Shown here: positions 19,830 to 30,890 of the stretch, piece after piece | How positions within the stretch are numbered: position 1 is the stretch's first letter | Layout of the letters: each line of letters begins with the position of its first letter | Assembly: GCF_963678635.1 (NCBI RefSeq) | Contig: NC_087070.1 | Location: 3,229,157 to 3,293,156 of the forward strand | From: Symsagittifera roscoffensis | Lineage: Eukaryota > Xenacoelomorpha > Acoela > Convolutidae | DNA length: 64,000 nucleotides | Direction: 5' to 3' | Notes under the pieces: model-generated | Told to the model about the DNA's origin: nothing | Database searches by the model: none | The model's input: the letters and a program-made list of their open reading frames with translations, nothing else | Made by a program: the position numbers and the translations under genes

Positions 19830-21860
19830 TTTAAGTGGTTATTTTACCGAGTTAAAATTAAGCAGCCCAATATCGAAATAGGGGTTGCGAATTTGGCCTC
19901 CAATTCTGAATGCCCGAATCATTTTAGTTAACGAGATAAGACGATTTTTGAGATTTTTTCAAAAATTTTCAGAAATTTCAATAACAAAATAATTTACAAA
20001 ACTTGAAGTCCCCAACCCTGCAGTTGGGTGCTGTGGGAGTACTCTAAGGAGTTACAAATCTTGCCTCCAAATATGACAGTTCAAATCCTTGTAGTTTTCG
20101 AGATTTGACGTTTTTTGTGATTTTTTCAAAATTTTTTTTAGAAAATTTAATTTATTTTTTTCGCAAAATCTGAAATTCTCAACCCTGTAGCTGGGTCCTG
20201 TCAGAGTAATCTCAAAGATTGCGGATCTTGCCTCCAAATATGACTGCTCAATTCTTTGTAGTTTTCGAGATATGACGTTTTTTGTGATTTTTTCAAAGTT
20301 TTTCAGAAAACTTAAATTATAATTAGTTTTTAAAAATCTGAAATTCCCAACCCTGTAGTTATGTTCTGTCGGAGTACCCTCAATGATTGCGAATCTTGCC
20401 TCCAAGTATGACTGCTCAATTCTTTGTAGTTTTCGAGATATGACGTTTTTTTGCGATTTTTTCAAAATTTTTCAGAAAACTTGAATTATTTTTTTTTCTT
20501 TTAAATTCTGAAATTCCCAACCCTGTAGTAAGGTCCTTTCAGAGTACTCTCAAGGATTGCGAATCTTGCCTCCAAATATGACTGCTCAACTCTTTGTAGT
20601 TTTCGAGATATGAAGTTTTTTGTGATTTTTTCAAAAAAATTTCAGAAAACTTATGTTAATTTTTTTCCGCAAAATCTGAAATTCCCAACCCTGTAGCTGG
20701 ATCCTGTCAGAGTAATCTCAAAGATTGCGGATCTTGCCTCCAAATATGACTGCTCAATTCTTTGTAGTTATCGAGATATGACGTTTTTTGTGATTTTTTC
20801 AAAGTTTTTCAGAAAACTTAACCTTTTAATTAGTTTTTAAAAATCTGAAATTTCCATCCCTGTAGTTAGGTCCTTTCGGAGTACTCTCAAAGAGTGCGAA
20901 TCTTGCCCCCAAGTATGACTGCTCAATTCTTCGTAGTTTTCGAGATATGACGTTTTTTGCGATTTTTTCAAAATTTTTCAGAAAACTTGAATTATTTTTT
21001 TTCTTTTAAATTCTGAAATTCTCAACCCTGTAGTAAGGTCCTGTCAGAGTACTCTCAAGGATTGGGAATCTTGCCTCTAAATATGACTGCTCAATTCTTT
21101 GTAGTTTTCGAGATGTGACGTTTTTTGGGATTTTTTCTAAATTTTCAGAAAACTTATATAATTTTTTTTCGCAAAATCTGAAATTCCCAACCCTGTAGCT
21201 GGGTCCTGTCAGAGTAATCTCAAAGACTGCGAATCTTGCCTCCAAATATTAATTCTTTTTCAAAATTTGAAATTCCCAACTCTATAGTTCGGTGTTGTCA
21301 GGGTACTCTAAAGAGTTGCAAATCTTGCCACATGCGACTGCTCAAATGCTTTTCGTTTCCGAGATGTGACGTTTTTCGATTTTTTCAAAATTTCTCAAAG
21401 AACTTATCTACAAAGAAATTCTACAAATTCTAATTCTACTAATTAGAAAATTTGAAACTACTAACCTGATGAAGATACAACCTTATTGTCAGCGTACACC
21501 CAGGCGTCTCAATTCTTGCCTCTTAATATGAATGCTCAAATCCTTTTAGTTTCCGAGATAAGACGTTTTTTTTTTTTCAATTTTTTTTTCGGGAATCTTA
21601 GGTTTAAAAAAATTCACTAAACTTTGGATTCCTAACCCTATAGTAGGGTGCTCTCAGGGACTCTCAGTGGTTGCAAATCTGGCTTCCAAAATTCTCCAGA
21701 GGCCCATTAAGTTTTCGAGATGACGCTTTTATAATGGGAATATCAAAAAATTTAAAAGTTCGAAATTACCAACCCAGTAATTGGGTACAGTCAGAGTACA
21801 CTAAAAGTTTGCAGATGTTGTTTCCAATATATGCGGTTTTTCATGAGTTGTCGAAAAATT
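19830..21860. repeat. ~170-bp satellite array with ~510-bp higher-order unit
   Basis: The phrase CTGAAATTCCCAACCCTGTAG recurs at about 20170, 20338, 20508, 20679, 20847, 21012 and 21178, about 170 bp apart. Each is followed by GGTCCTGTCAGAGTA, then GCGAATCTTGCCTCCAAATATGACTGCTCAATTCT and TTCGAGATATGACGTTTTTT. Monomers with GTAGCTGGGTCC and CAAAGATTGCGGATC occur at 20170, 20679 and 21178, so every third monomer is most alike. Diverged monomers extend to both sides (19.85 and 21.3-21.86 kb). ORFs across the array are repeat artefacts. Confidence 0.9.
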
Positions 21861-22973
21861 TCGAAGCACCGAAGGTGCGTTAATTGCTAGTTAATCATTA
21901 ACTTAACCTTCAACAACCTGTCAACACTCTTGGTGCTAAAGCTAAGTGTAAAAAAGCCAATCGATTTTTTTATCAGGGTCTTTTTAGTTATACCCCTAAA
22001 TGATAAAAAATAGTTGTTCAAATCTGTCAAGCAGTCTTTTCCAGTTTTCCACACCCATTGTAATATCAAAGCACTAGGCTCTCAAATTCAGTTAATTTTT
22101 GATCAAAATTTTTAAGCATAAATTGTCCTTCGAGGCTGCATGTTTTTCATTTCAAGTCCAAATTCTGTTTCCTTGCGGTCACTGTCTAATCTGGTAGGGT
22201 TTTTTATCTTACTTTTTAAGAAGGGGTTTGTTCCAATTTACTATAACTGAAACTTCACAAATTTGGAAATTTACCATGTCTGGTTTTGAGTTTTTTCCAT
22301 TTTTTGTTTTAAGTTTTCAAATATTCAAACAGTTTCTGTTTTTGGTATATCGATTTAGTCACTTTTTTTGCTTAATTTAGAGGACAAAAATATATTGTTT
22401 GGGATTATGTGTTTCAGTTTGGATGGGTCGTAAAAACTTTTGAATTTTAAGTAATTTTTTAAGACAACAGTTTGTTTTCGGCTCAACAGGCTTCGACGCG
22501 AAGTTTGCCGCGTTTGTTGACGCTTAGTCCCCATTTTTAACGGCTGTTTATGAACTTCACCCGTTATAATTATGAAGTTTTAGTAGCTGTAAATTTCAAC
22601 GTTTGTCAAGTTATTGTTTGAAGTATTAATTTTCCAACATAGTTTTTTTATAAATTTTTTTGGCTCTGTCTTTTTTTTCATTCGTTGCTTTGTAGCGCAA
22701 TGTGTTTTTTGCATCGCAAGTGTTGCGAAGCTCTGCTTCGCCTCTGTGAAATTTTTGTGGTGCTCGATAGAATGAGTTTACCTTCATTTTAACAAAGGGA
22801 ATGAACTGTGCTCTTTTCCAGTCCCCCCTTTGTTTTTTTTCTAAAATTTAATATATGAAAGTCTTCTTAAAATGACTTTTCATGTTAAAAACTGCATTAA
22901 AACGTGTCAGCGTGAACAGGTGAAACAGTTTTGCAGCTTTTCATACATGCAAATTGCCGTGTGAACTATTTTT
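21861..22973. other. non-coding
   Basis: AT-rich. It contains a GCGAAGCTCTGCTTCGCC hairpin near 22726 and a CTCTTTTCCAGTCCCCC fragment of MITE family A near 22811. No gene evidence. Confidence 0.4.
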
Positions 22974-23181
22974 GGCTCTTTTTCCTTCCCCCCCCCCCCC
23001 CACCTCACACGAGCTTCAATATATTAGTGTAACGAGTGGTTTTACGAGGTTGAGTATGAAGACCAAATCTGTTTGTCGTGGCCTTATTAGTCTGTTTGTA
23101 AATTTCATAACAATCGGACAATGTGGTCAACAAAGTTACATGAAAAAATTTGCAGGTGGGGGGGGGAAAGGAAAAAGAGCC
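22974..23181. mobile_element. MITE family B, copy 1, with 8-bp TSD
   Basis: A 208-bp element starts GGCTCTTTTTCCTTCCCCC and ends GGGGAAAGGAAAAAGAGCC, a clear terminal inverted repeat. It is flanked on both sides by CTATTTTT, an exact 8-bp target duplication. An 8-bp TSD is typical of the hAT (and P) superfamilies. No ORF, so non-autonomous. Confidence 0.92.
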
Positions 23182-23852
23182 CTATTTTTGAACAGCTTTT
23201 TTTTGTAATTGTACGAGGGGGATGGGAAACTGGAAAAGTCGATCATCACGGCCTATATAAGAGTCTTCACCATGTCCATCGACTCTTTAAACGATCGGAG
23301 CGTACTGCGATAGTACGATGCAATTTTTTTTCCAACTTAAGTCGCAAATTCACAAGTGTTAGTTCGTTCACTATGACTTAAAGTTTCATTGCATTTATAA
23401 TGTTAAGATAGGTTTTATGAAATTGAGTTCAAAGGTGGGGTCGTGAGAGTGGAAAACAGTCTAAGTTAATACAGTTGATGCTTTTTAATTCATCAATTGA
23501 AATGAAAAAAGCTATTTGTTTCATAAAACAGAATAATAATTAAAATCCCATTTCAGATTATTTCCAACTCGATATTTTTCGCGAGATTTCTGAAATGCAT
23601 AATTTATAGGCAGTTTGCTTTAATACGTTCTAATTTATTACATGAAAAGTTAATGTAGTTGCCTTTAGTTTTTTATATTCCAAACTATAACAGGCAAAGT
23701 TTGAGTTTTGTGCACTTTAAATCTCCTGAATCTTGCCACTTTCTCGCTCGTGTTTGCGAAGTTGCTGCTTCGCCTTTGAGTAAAAACATGCAATTGCATG
23801 AGTTAAATGTTTTTTTTTTTCAGAAATTTGTTTTCATTGACACGTTTTGTTA

Positions 23853-24237
23853 AGAGTCAATGAACGTAGTTTGGACTCTCATATAGGTCGCGTCGTGATG
23901 ATTATTTCGGGAAAAGTCTTAAAATTTATTCAGGCTCTAATACACATTTTTGTCGTTTGATTTCTTTTTAAGTTCATTCATTTGTTAGAAGGAAGGCAAA
24001 CTCCACTATCAAACAGACAAGGATCGGACTTATCGAACAGGAAAAAACATGATTGACTTCTAGTTTCGAAAGTATTTTTAGTTTTCAGATATACCAGCGG
24101 ATAGAAAGTTTGCCTAATTATTCATTTTTCTAAAATTGGGTTAGTGTTGTCAAAAAATAGTCAATCAAAAATTGTTTTAGATTTCCATAGTTTTGAAATT
24201 TCTATAGTTTTTTCGGCGTAAGGGAGAAAAGGCTACG
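23853..24237 (+). repeat. dispersed repeat family D, partial copy
   Basis: Begins AAGAGTCAATGAACGTAGTT and continues GGACTCTCATATAGGTC, AAAAGTCTTAAAATT and GAAGGCAAACTCCACTATC, the order seen in the full copy at 53607-54042. It is cut by the family A MITE at 24238. Confidence 0.75.
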
Positions 24238-24452
24238 GGCTCTTTTCCAGTTTCACCCCGCCTTTCAAATTCACTTTGAAAAGTCTATTTAACGTTGTCA
24301 TAATGCAATGAAATTTTGCGTGGTGAACAAATCGACAATTCTGAACAGATTTGTTCTTCATACTTAACAGCGTAACATCACGCATTTAGCCGTAATAACA
24401 CGTAAAACAAACTTAAAACTCGTTATTTTGAAAGGGGAACTGGAAAAGAGCC
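24238..24452. mobile_element. MITE family A, copy 1
   Basis: Ends GGCTCTTTTCCAG and CTGGAAAAGAGCC, 215 bp, with the shared interior ACGTAAAACAAAC and CGCATTTAGCCGTAATAACA. The flanks AGGCTACG and GGGCTAGG look like an 8-bp duplication with two differences. Confidence 0.85.
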
Positions 24453-24466
24453 GGGCTAGGACCCCG

Positions 24467-24659
24467 CTCTTTAAAATGATTGTTTTTAAGGATTGTTTTA
24501 CGTGTTATTATGTCTAAATGCGCAATGTGACGACGTGAAATATGAAGCGCAAATCTGTTCAAGTTGTCAGTTTGTTCACCATGCATAATTGCATTGCGTC
24601 ATGACAATCTTAAAAAGGTTTTTCAAAATTGAAGTTGAAGGAGGGACTAGAAAAGAGCC
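24467..24659. mobile_element. MITE family A, copy 2, degraded, opposite orientation
   Basis: From GCTCTTTAAAATGATTG to GGACTAGAAAAGAGCC. It carries the family interior in the inverse direction (TTTTACGTGTTATTA, then ATTGCATTGCGTCATGACAA). The left end is degraded. It abuts copy 1. Confidence 0.75.
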
Positions 24660-24757
24660 AAGGGCTATTATGGGAAAGACCCGTTAAGTGTGTGTCTGAC
24701 CTTGGTTGAATGAAACATGACATGTCTGTGTTAAATGATACAAGACTGAGCACTTAC

Positions 24758-24893
24758 ACTCTTCTGTGACTGGATATGAGGACATGCCGTGTTTGCTCTG
24801 TTTGAAGAAGGAAAAGAGCTGGTTGATGAGGAACATGCGGAACTCAGCCCCACTGCTGGTCGTCCGGTTGATCACCACGTACATCACCGACAT
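24758..24893 (-). CDS. candidate exon a (start) of an unidentified minus-strand gene
   Basis: The minus-strand ATG at 24893 opens 45 codons plus one base, to the strong donor T|GTAAGT. The protein starts MSVMYVVINRTTSSGAEFRM and is followed by an LFSFFKQSKHG segment. It joins exon b at 18583 in frame (phase 1 to 2). The ~6-kb intron between them is filled by MITEs and the 170-bp satellite. I do not recognise the product. Together, exons a-c would give about 195 residues. Confidence 0.5.
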
Positions 24894-25094
24894 TTTCTCC
24901 TTCTATTCGAGTCTGCTCTCTTATCCCTCTCTCAATCTTATTCTTATTCTTCCCAATCGATATATTTTTTTATTCTAACCCACGGTTTTTAACATTTTGA
25001 GACGTTTTTCCGTTTCAACTTGAGACTCAAATTTGGCTTTTCAGTACTACCCCTCTTACATTCAAATTGGCTCTTTTTCAGTTCCCCAAATTTT

Positions 25095-25308
25095 GGCTCT
25101 TTTCCAGTTCCCCCCTTTCAAAATACCGAGTTTTAAGTTTGTTTTACGTGTTATTACGGCTAAATGCGTGATGTTACGCTGTAAAGTATGCAGAACAAAT
25201 CTGTTCAGCATTGTCGATTTGTTCAGCACGCCAAATCTTATTGCATTATGACAACGTTAAATAGACTTTTCAAAATTGAATTTGAAAGGGGGGGACTGGA
25301 AAAGAGCC
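25095..25308. mobile_element. MITE family A, copy 3, with 8-bp TSD
   Basis: GGCTCTTTTCCAGTTCCCC ... GGGGGACTGGAAAAGAGCC, 214 bp, flanked on both sides by CAAATTTT. The interior contains TTTGTTTTACGTGTTATTAC and AACAAATCTGTTCAG. Confidence 0.93.
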
Positions 25309-25624
25309 CAAATTTTTTCCAACGTTTCCTACATGCAAAATGCCATGTGAACAATTTTTAAACATTTCCATTTTGTAGTTTAACGAGGGGGTGGGAAACT
25401 GGAAAAGAGCTTTTAAATTTTCTATTTGCATAGTTCGTATTTTTATTGCTTAAATTGTTATGACCTAAAGTATGAGCGGCAAATGTGTTCACATTAATTA
25501 GCGTGAACAGAAAAGAGTAATGGAAAAGAGGTCAAGTTTAAGAAATATGGCATAATGACGATGTACGTAATATCAAGAACTTTTAGTTGTTATGCATGTT
25601 CTATAAGACCACGAGGCTTTTTTC

Positions 25625-25840
25625 GGCTCTTTTCCAGTCCCCCCCCCTTTCAAATTCAAATTTGAAAAGTCTATTTAACGTTGTCATAATGCAATGAAAT
25701 TTGGTGTGGTGAACAAATCGACAATTCTGAACAGATTTGTTCTTCATACATTACAGCGTAACATCACGCATTTAGCCGTAATAACATGTAAAACAAACAT
25801 AAAACTCGGTATTTTGAAAGGGGGGAACTGGAAAAGAGCC
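25625..25840. mobile_element. MITE family A, copy 4, with 8-bp TSD
   Basis: 216 bp with the same inverted termini, flanked on both sides by CTTTTTTC. It lies in the opposite orientation to copy 3. Confidence 0.93.
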
Positions 25841-25989
25841 CTTTTTTCCTTTTCCCCCACCTCAAATAATCAGGTAATGTGAGTTTTTACATGGTTAAGT
25901 ATGAATAGCAAGTATGTTCATAATGGCAACCCCCTACCTCCCACCCTACGTCCCTCCATCCCTCCTCAACAGGGGAACGACCGCCTCAC

Positions 25990-26175
25990 CAACCAAAGAC
26001 CTCCATTGGTCTTATTTTAGCGATTTTTCAACTTTTTTTCAAAATTTTGACGGCGGCGCAGAAAATATTGTTAAAATAGAGTTTACAGTGTTCTAGGAGC
26101 GCTCGGAAAAAAAGATCGACAGAATTTTTAAAAATTCGTTCCTCCCTCAAGAAAACCCTAAATCAGCCCCTGGCC
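25990..26175. mobile_element. hAT-like MITE fragment ending in CAGCCCCTG
   Basis: Contains GACGGCGGCGCAGAAAAT, AAAAAGATCGACAGAATTTT and the end AAATCAGCCCCTGG. The same blocks occur at 50470-50740 and, in part, 32050-32252 and 61650-61745. The CAGGGGCGGAT-type end is common among hAT MITEs. Confidence 0.55.
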
Positions 26176-26262
26176 TAATTAGACTGCGTGCCAATTGGAC
26201 AATGTGAACAAATTGTTCGTTCGAAGAAATTGAAGGTGGTTATAGGTAAGGAAAAAGAGCCA
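26176..26262. mobile_element. MITE family B fragment
   Basis: GGCCTAATTAGACTGCGTGCCAATT through GGACAATGTGAACAA to GGTAAGGAAAAAGAGCC matches the right part of family B copies. Confidence 0.7.
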
Positions 26263-26346
26263 ACCGCGTCACGAAATATTGCTAAGATGACAAATTTTAG
26301 GACTCTGTTAAAAGTCAATTCTTTTGCCCATTCTGAAACAAGGTTT

Positions 26347-27093
26347 GGCTCTTTTCCACTCCCCCCCCCCCCCCTCATTTGAAATTCAAGTTTGAATATT
26401 TTTTATAACATTTTCATTGTGCAATGAAATTTGGCATTGTGACCAATGTTTAATTAGTTGTTCACATGAGAGGGGGGCGGGGTGGCAAATGTTTTTCAGT
26501 TGCCGTTTCGGTATTTAGGGATTTGTAGTTTCTGAGAGATATGATAGGAAATAGTTGCTCCTTAATGTGGGTTGCTTGTACCTGGCTGTTGGTCTTTCTC
26601 TGCTTCGAGTTGTTAGAAAATTTGTAAAATCTGGATAAATTCAAACTTGATTGCTGATTTCGAAATTTAAAAGTCAATCAAGACGCGCTCTGAAATGTGA
26701 CCGATTACAATTTAAAGATAACAAAAAATGCACGTGCAAGTGTTTTTCCATGGCAATTGACTGATCATGATGTCATTGAATAGAATATGTGATGAAAGCT
26801 GTGGATTCTCATAATTGTGTTTCGACCATGCGCCGATTTCGACTCTTGGCTCATATGAAATGTGGAGGGGAAAGTGGAAAAGAGGGGGGCTCTTTTCCAG
26901 TTTACCACCCCCTCGTAAAATTACAAAACAAAGCTGTTCAAAAATTGTTCACACGGCAATTTGTATGTTAGAAATGTAGAATTTTGTTCACGCTGACGCT
27001 GACACGTTTTGATGCAATTGATATTTTAAATAGACTTTCATATTCAAAAAATCAAAGGGGGGGGGGGGGGTACTGGAAAAGAACCGAAAGATC
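26347..27093. repeat. fragments of MITE families A and B
   Basis: Family A-like ends occur at 26347 (GGCTCTTTTCCACTCCCCC), 26888 (GGGCTCTTTTCCAGTTTACC) and near 27070 (GGGGTACTGGAAAAGAACC), with diverged interiors. Boundaries are uncertain because copies are nested or truncated. Confidence 0.55.
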
Positions 27094-27357
27094 AAATATG
27101 TTTACAAGTCACTTGCTTTCGCAAATGAAATTATGACTTGTTGAGCTATCTCCCCCCAGCAAAAACGAATAAACTCTACAAAAAGACGTCAGCAAACGCA
27201 AGTAGATGGATGATGTGTTTATAGCACGAAATCAATTGACCGACTGAAGTTTATCTTACATGAGTATCGAGAAGAATTTTGAAAAAAAATTTTTTTTTGC
27301 AAAATTTTGTTTTGGCGACCATAGCCTCATCGAAGAAAGCGATTTACCGGGGTTGGT

Positions 27358-27562
27358 GGCTCTTTTTCCTTTTCCCCCCACCTCACTCAAACATGAATTT
27401 TATGGTCTAACGAGTGGTTTTACAAGGTTAATTATGAAGATTAAATATGCTTGTTATGGCCTAATTAGTCTGCATGCCAATTTTCACGACAATCGGACAA
27501 AGTGAACGGAAACTTCAAATATGAAAATTTGCAGGTGGGGGAGGGGGAAAGGAAAAAGAGCC
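27358..27562. mobile_element. MITE family B, copy 2, with 8-bp TSD
   Basis: 205 bp, GGCTCTTTTTCCTTTTCCCC ... GGGGGAAAGGAAAAAGAGCC, flanked on both sides by GGGTTGGT. The interior shares AACGAGTGGTTTTACAAGGT, GGCCTAATTAGTCTG and ACAATCGGACAA with copy 1. Confidence 0.93.
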
Positions 27563-27832
27563 GGGTTGGTGCTCTAGCCTTGTATCTGAATAGCAAAAAC
27601 GGTTCTCCTCAGCACCTTAATATTGTTCGCAAAAACTTTTTGTCATGTTAAGAAAGGAAAAGAGTCGCTTTTTATGGCTGTTTTATTGATTCTTTTTTCA
27701 ATCCGAATGAAACTTTTGAGGTTTGATATTGTAAATTTTGGCTCTCCACTGTCGTTGGAAAATATGTTTTATGATTTCATGTCATTCAAACTATTTTCAA
27801 GTGGTTATAAACATGTCTCAAGTACCTATTGA

Positions 27833-27879
27833 GCTATCTCCCCCCACGCCAGAATGGGGGGGGGGGGAGATTGCTCAAT
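27833..27879. mobile_element. MITE family C, minimal copy
   Basis: GAGCTATCTCCCCCCACGCC and GGGGGGAGATTGCTCAA face each other with almost no interior, as if the middle was deleted. Confidence 0.55.
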
Positions 27880-27917
27880 TGATCCAAATTATAAACTAAT
27901 TAGTTCTTACAATTCTT

Positions 27918-28129
27918 GGCTCTTTTCCAGTTCCCCCTTTCAAATTCAAATTTGAAAAGCTTATTTAACGTTGTCATAAGGCAATGAAATTTGGCGTGGT
28001 GAACAAATCGACAACTGTGAACAGATTTGTTCTTGATATTTTACAGCGTAACATCACGCATTTAGCCGTAATAACACGTAAAACAAACATAAAACTCGGT
28101 GTTTTGAAAGGGGGGACTGGAAAAGAGCC
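27918..28129. mobile_element. MITE family A, copy 5, with 8-bp TSD
   Basis: 212 bp, same termini and orientation as copies 1 and 4, flanked on both sides by CAATTCTT. Confidence 0.93.
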
Positions 28130-28506
28130 CAATTCTTACAACAATAGAATTATGTGAAGAGAAAATTTACTGAATAAATTTTGCAGGGGGGAGTCAATAA
28201 CACTATTAAGTGGTCTATGAATTCTTCATTGGCAATTTGCGTTCATGCTAGAAAAGTTTTTCAAACCTTTCAAACCCGTATTTTTTTTGCATGATTTGAA
28301 ACGGCAAATCATTGTGAGCAGCCTCATAGAAATAGCCTCAGTTAAATAAGAAACAAGGAGAGGGTTACTGGAAACGAGCTGATCTTTCTACTCAACGTGG
28401 TTTTTTTAAAAATCTACAGGTGTTTATACAGTTTAGCAATGTTCAGTTTGAAGGAGGACAGTTTGTCAACTCCAGAAGCTACGTTATAGTGTCTGAGGGA
28501 AGGTTA

Positions 28507-29460
28507 TTACATGCCTTCAGTACTCTCGACCTTGTTCTCTAGACAGCGCAGTCTAGTGCTGTTCTGGTCTCTACTGTGAACTGAAGTGAACTGGTGTCGT
28601 TTTGATACTGCCTTAAGTTGAATATATCGGGATATCAGACGGGGGGAGGTAAAAAGGCGATGAGTGTTTGCTGAACTTCTGCCTAAGACTATGATGCGAT
28701 AAAGGAAGCAAATCATACTGACATGACGCCGCCAGGAAAGAGGTGGTAGGTCACAGCCTGGCAGTTTGCAGAAGCGCTTCTGACAAACGTCTAGTCTGTT
28801 TAGCTGAGCGTCGGTCGCGTGGATGTACCCTGGGATACCGTGCTCAATGAAAGACCAAACATGTTTTGTACGCGTTTTCTATTCTGTGGTGTGGTGTGGT
28901 AGGTAAAGGCGGAGGAACTGAGATGTATTCAAGGAAGCTCGGCTTACAACTTCGTCAAAATGACATTTCATAGTCAATCTTCTGCCGAGCTGGAGACCCT
29001 GGAGGGTGGCAGTTTTTGGGTTGTTACCAATTAGTGAGAAAGTGGTGAGCACCCGCTTAGGTGGCTCCATCGCAATGCGATGGTCTTCGCACTATTTAGG
29101 TGCTGCGTCAGCACTACTGCATGTTCTGGATTCTGTTGATTTTTTGATACTGTGATCGTCCGCAAAAGTGTAAATGCGCGTTGACTCGTCGTTTTCAACA
29201 GATGAACCGCGGATGCCTGCTAAGTAGATTAGCCAGAGTACGGGGCCTAAACAAGATGCTTGGCAGACTCCAGCTGACTTAGAGCGGCTAACAGACTTAG
29301 CACCTTCACATACAACTTGGAACGTGCGACCAGAGAAGTAGATTTTCATGAGACGCAGCAAATTACCCCGGATCCCAACTTCTAGGCGACGAAAAAACAT
29401 GCTACGATCCACCCTGTCAAACGCGGCTGTAAAACCACTCGATAAACCGTAAAATTAATT
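28507..29460 (-). pseudogene. LINE ORF2 remnant, C-terminal reverse transcriptase
   Basis: Minus-strand frames give, in order, the RT segments AAFDRVDRS, a degraded QGSVLGPVL-like block (CLGPVLWLIYLAG), the palm motif FADD (YTFADDHSI), and a thumb-like LGRRL segment. Further 3' are a FIEHGIPGY block, LNRLDVCQKRFCKLP and a RRHVSMICFLYRII block, typical of the region after RT in CR1/L2/Jockey-type LINEs. The catalytic Asp pair is present, but there is a stop and there are frame changes (about 29090 and 28880). The 5' part and endonuclease are missing. The clade is not determined. Confidence 0.85.
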
Positions 29461-29582
29461 ATCACGCGATGTAACCTGGGGGGAGGTTTGCGCTTTGTAA
29501 TTTATATCAATGGAGTTGAGAACCTGCAAGAGCCGTTATTTTAATTATCTGGACAAAAGAAACAAAAGTGGAATTTTCAAAT

Positions 29583-29680
29583 GGGCTCTTTTACCTTTCC
29601 CACCACCTAATACGAGCATCCCTATAATGGTGTAACGAGTGGTCTTATAAGGTTTTTTATGAAGACTAAAATTGGGGCTT
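29583..29680. mobile_element. MITE family B, left-end fragment
   Basis: GGGCTCTTTTACCTTTCCCA, then CACCTAATACGAGCAT, then GTAACGAGTGGTCTTATAAG matches the left half of family B; the right half is missing. Confidence 0.75.
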
Positions 29681-29865
29681 AGGAAATTAGACAATCAAAT
29701 TAGACGAGCAGAAAATTAAGGAATTAAGAGATAACTTGCGTGTTTTTGTTTGTTTTCAAGCTGACCTTCTAGCTCATTTGACAATTAAAAGGCAAATAGC
29801 GGCCTTGTGTTGCAAAAGTGGAAATCGGGCAAAAGAGCGACCGCTATTTTTCATTTTAGGACATG

Positions 29866-29995
29866 ACCAAGGACTTTTCTCCGGATTTGAATCGAATCAG
29901 GCAATTTTTGGCTGAAAAATTTTTGGTTAAACTAGACAGGACGAAGGGCTTTTCTCCGGATTTGAATCGAATCAGGCGATTTTTGGTTAAACTAT
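29866..29995. repeat. imperfect direct duplication
   Basis: CTTTTCTCCGGATTTGAATC, then GAATCAGGC and TTTTTGGTTAAACTA, occurs twice about 80 bp apart. Confidence 0.85.
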
Positions 29996-30190
29996 GCTCC
30001 TTTCTTGTTTACTGAAAGAATTTTGATACAGTGGGGTGAGCATATTTCATTCCTAATGGAAAAGCACTATGTCATCCTTCGACCAAATTGTTAGTTTTTG
30101 ATTTCCATTTATCGCATTGTTGAACTGATTCCAAATAGTTGGTGTGAAATTTGGATATTTTCGTAGAGATCCACTTATATATTCACCAAA

Positions 30191-30890
30191 TTACGTTTTC
30201 TCGAAATAATCAAGATATAAACGGAGCTGCTCATTCTCAGTTGTGGTGTAGAGAGCTTCTAGTGCCAACTTCAAGTCGAATTCAGGAATGAGAGCCAGCG
30301 CAATAAAGGATTTTGCTTTCTTCCAGAAGTCTGTCTTTTCTGTATTCAACCGCCAGTCCTTATTCCTGTATTTGATCGAATGGGCTGCGCAAAATGAGAA
30401 AAGGACCCTTCTACAGACGCTATGGAAAATTCGATTTGAAAGCAGAATTTGCTGTTTCCAAATTAATGACAATTTCTGTTGTCTAATAGTGTGTTATGTT
30501 CACGTAACACCCGAAAGGCTCGTTGGTATTGCTTTTAGTTTTTCGTTGTAACAGAAAGTAAACCATTGGGAGAGAGCCGTTGTTTATAGCCGCACGTGCA
30601 GTATGTACTTGATAAAAAAGATGGACAACTTTTAAGTGAATGTGCCATTGGCGTTCAATTTATCTAACGCTCGAGAATGTCCAAGTTTGCCTCAGTTGTG
30701 AACACTATAAGTCGGTCGCAATCCCCCAGCCCCGAGGCATGAGCCAAGGAATTCTCCGCCTTTAAAGTTTCTTTGTAGTTCCAGCGGAATTGCGATGTCC
30801 CATGCGGTCTTTGACACAACTTCAAAGTCTCTTTTGCGTTGAATCGCTCTGCAAACGACGTAAATTTGGCCATGTTTGATGCGCACTCCT
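30191..30890 (-). pseudogene. MULE / FLYWCH-type transposase remnant
   Basis: Minus-strand frames contain pieces matching animal MULE transposases: IPLELQRNFKGGEF, then GDCDRLIVFTTEANLDILER (the 'D-R-hhhF-T-x-x-N' block), a degraded NGTFT (usual DGTFK), and then a 93-codon ORF (30191-30472). The ORF contains RIFHSVCRRVLFSF (zinc-site region), FWKKAKSFIALALIP and LYLDYFEKT. The ...LDYFEKTY... and following WNQFNNAI-like segments are typical of the family. Stops and frame changes show it is dead. The match is from pattern memory, not a search. Confidence 0.6.

Noticed and set aside
20052-21245. Minus ORFs of 79 and 137 codons
   Set aside because: Repeat readings of the 170-bp satellite (the same peptide recurs).
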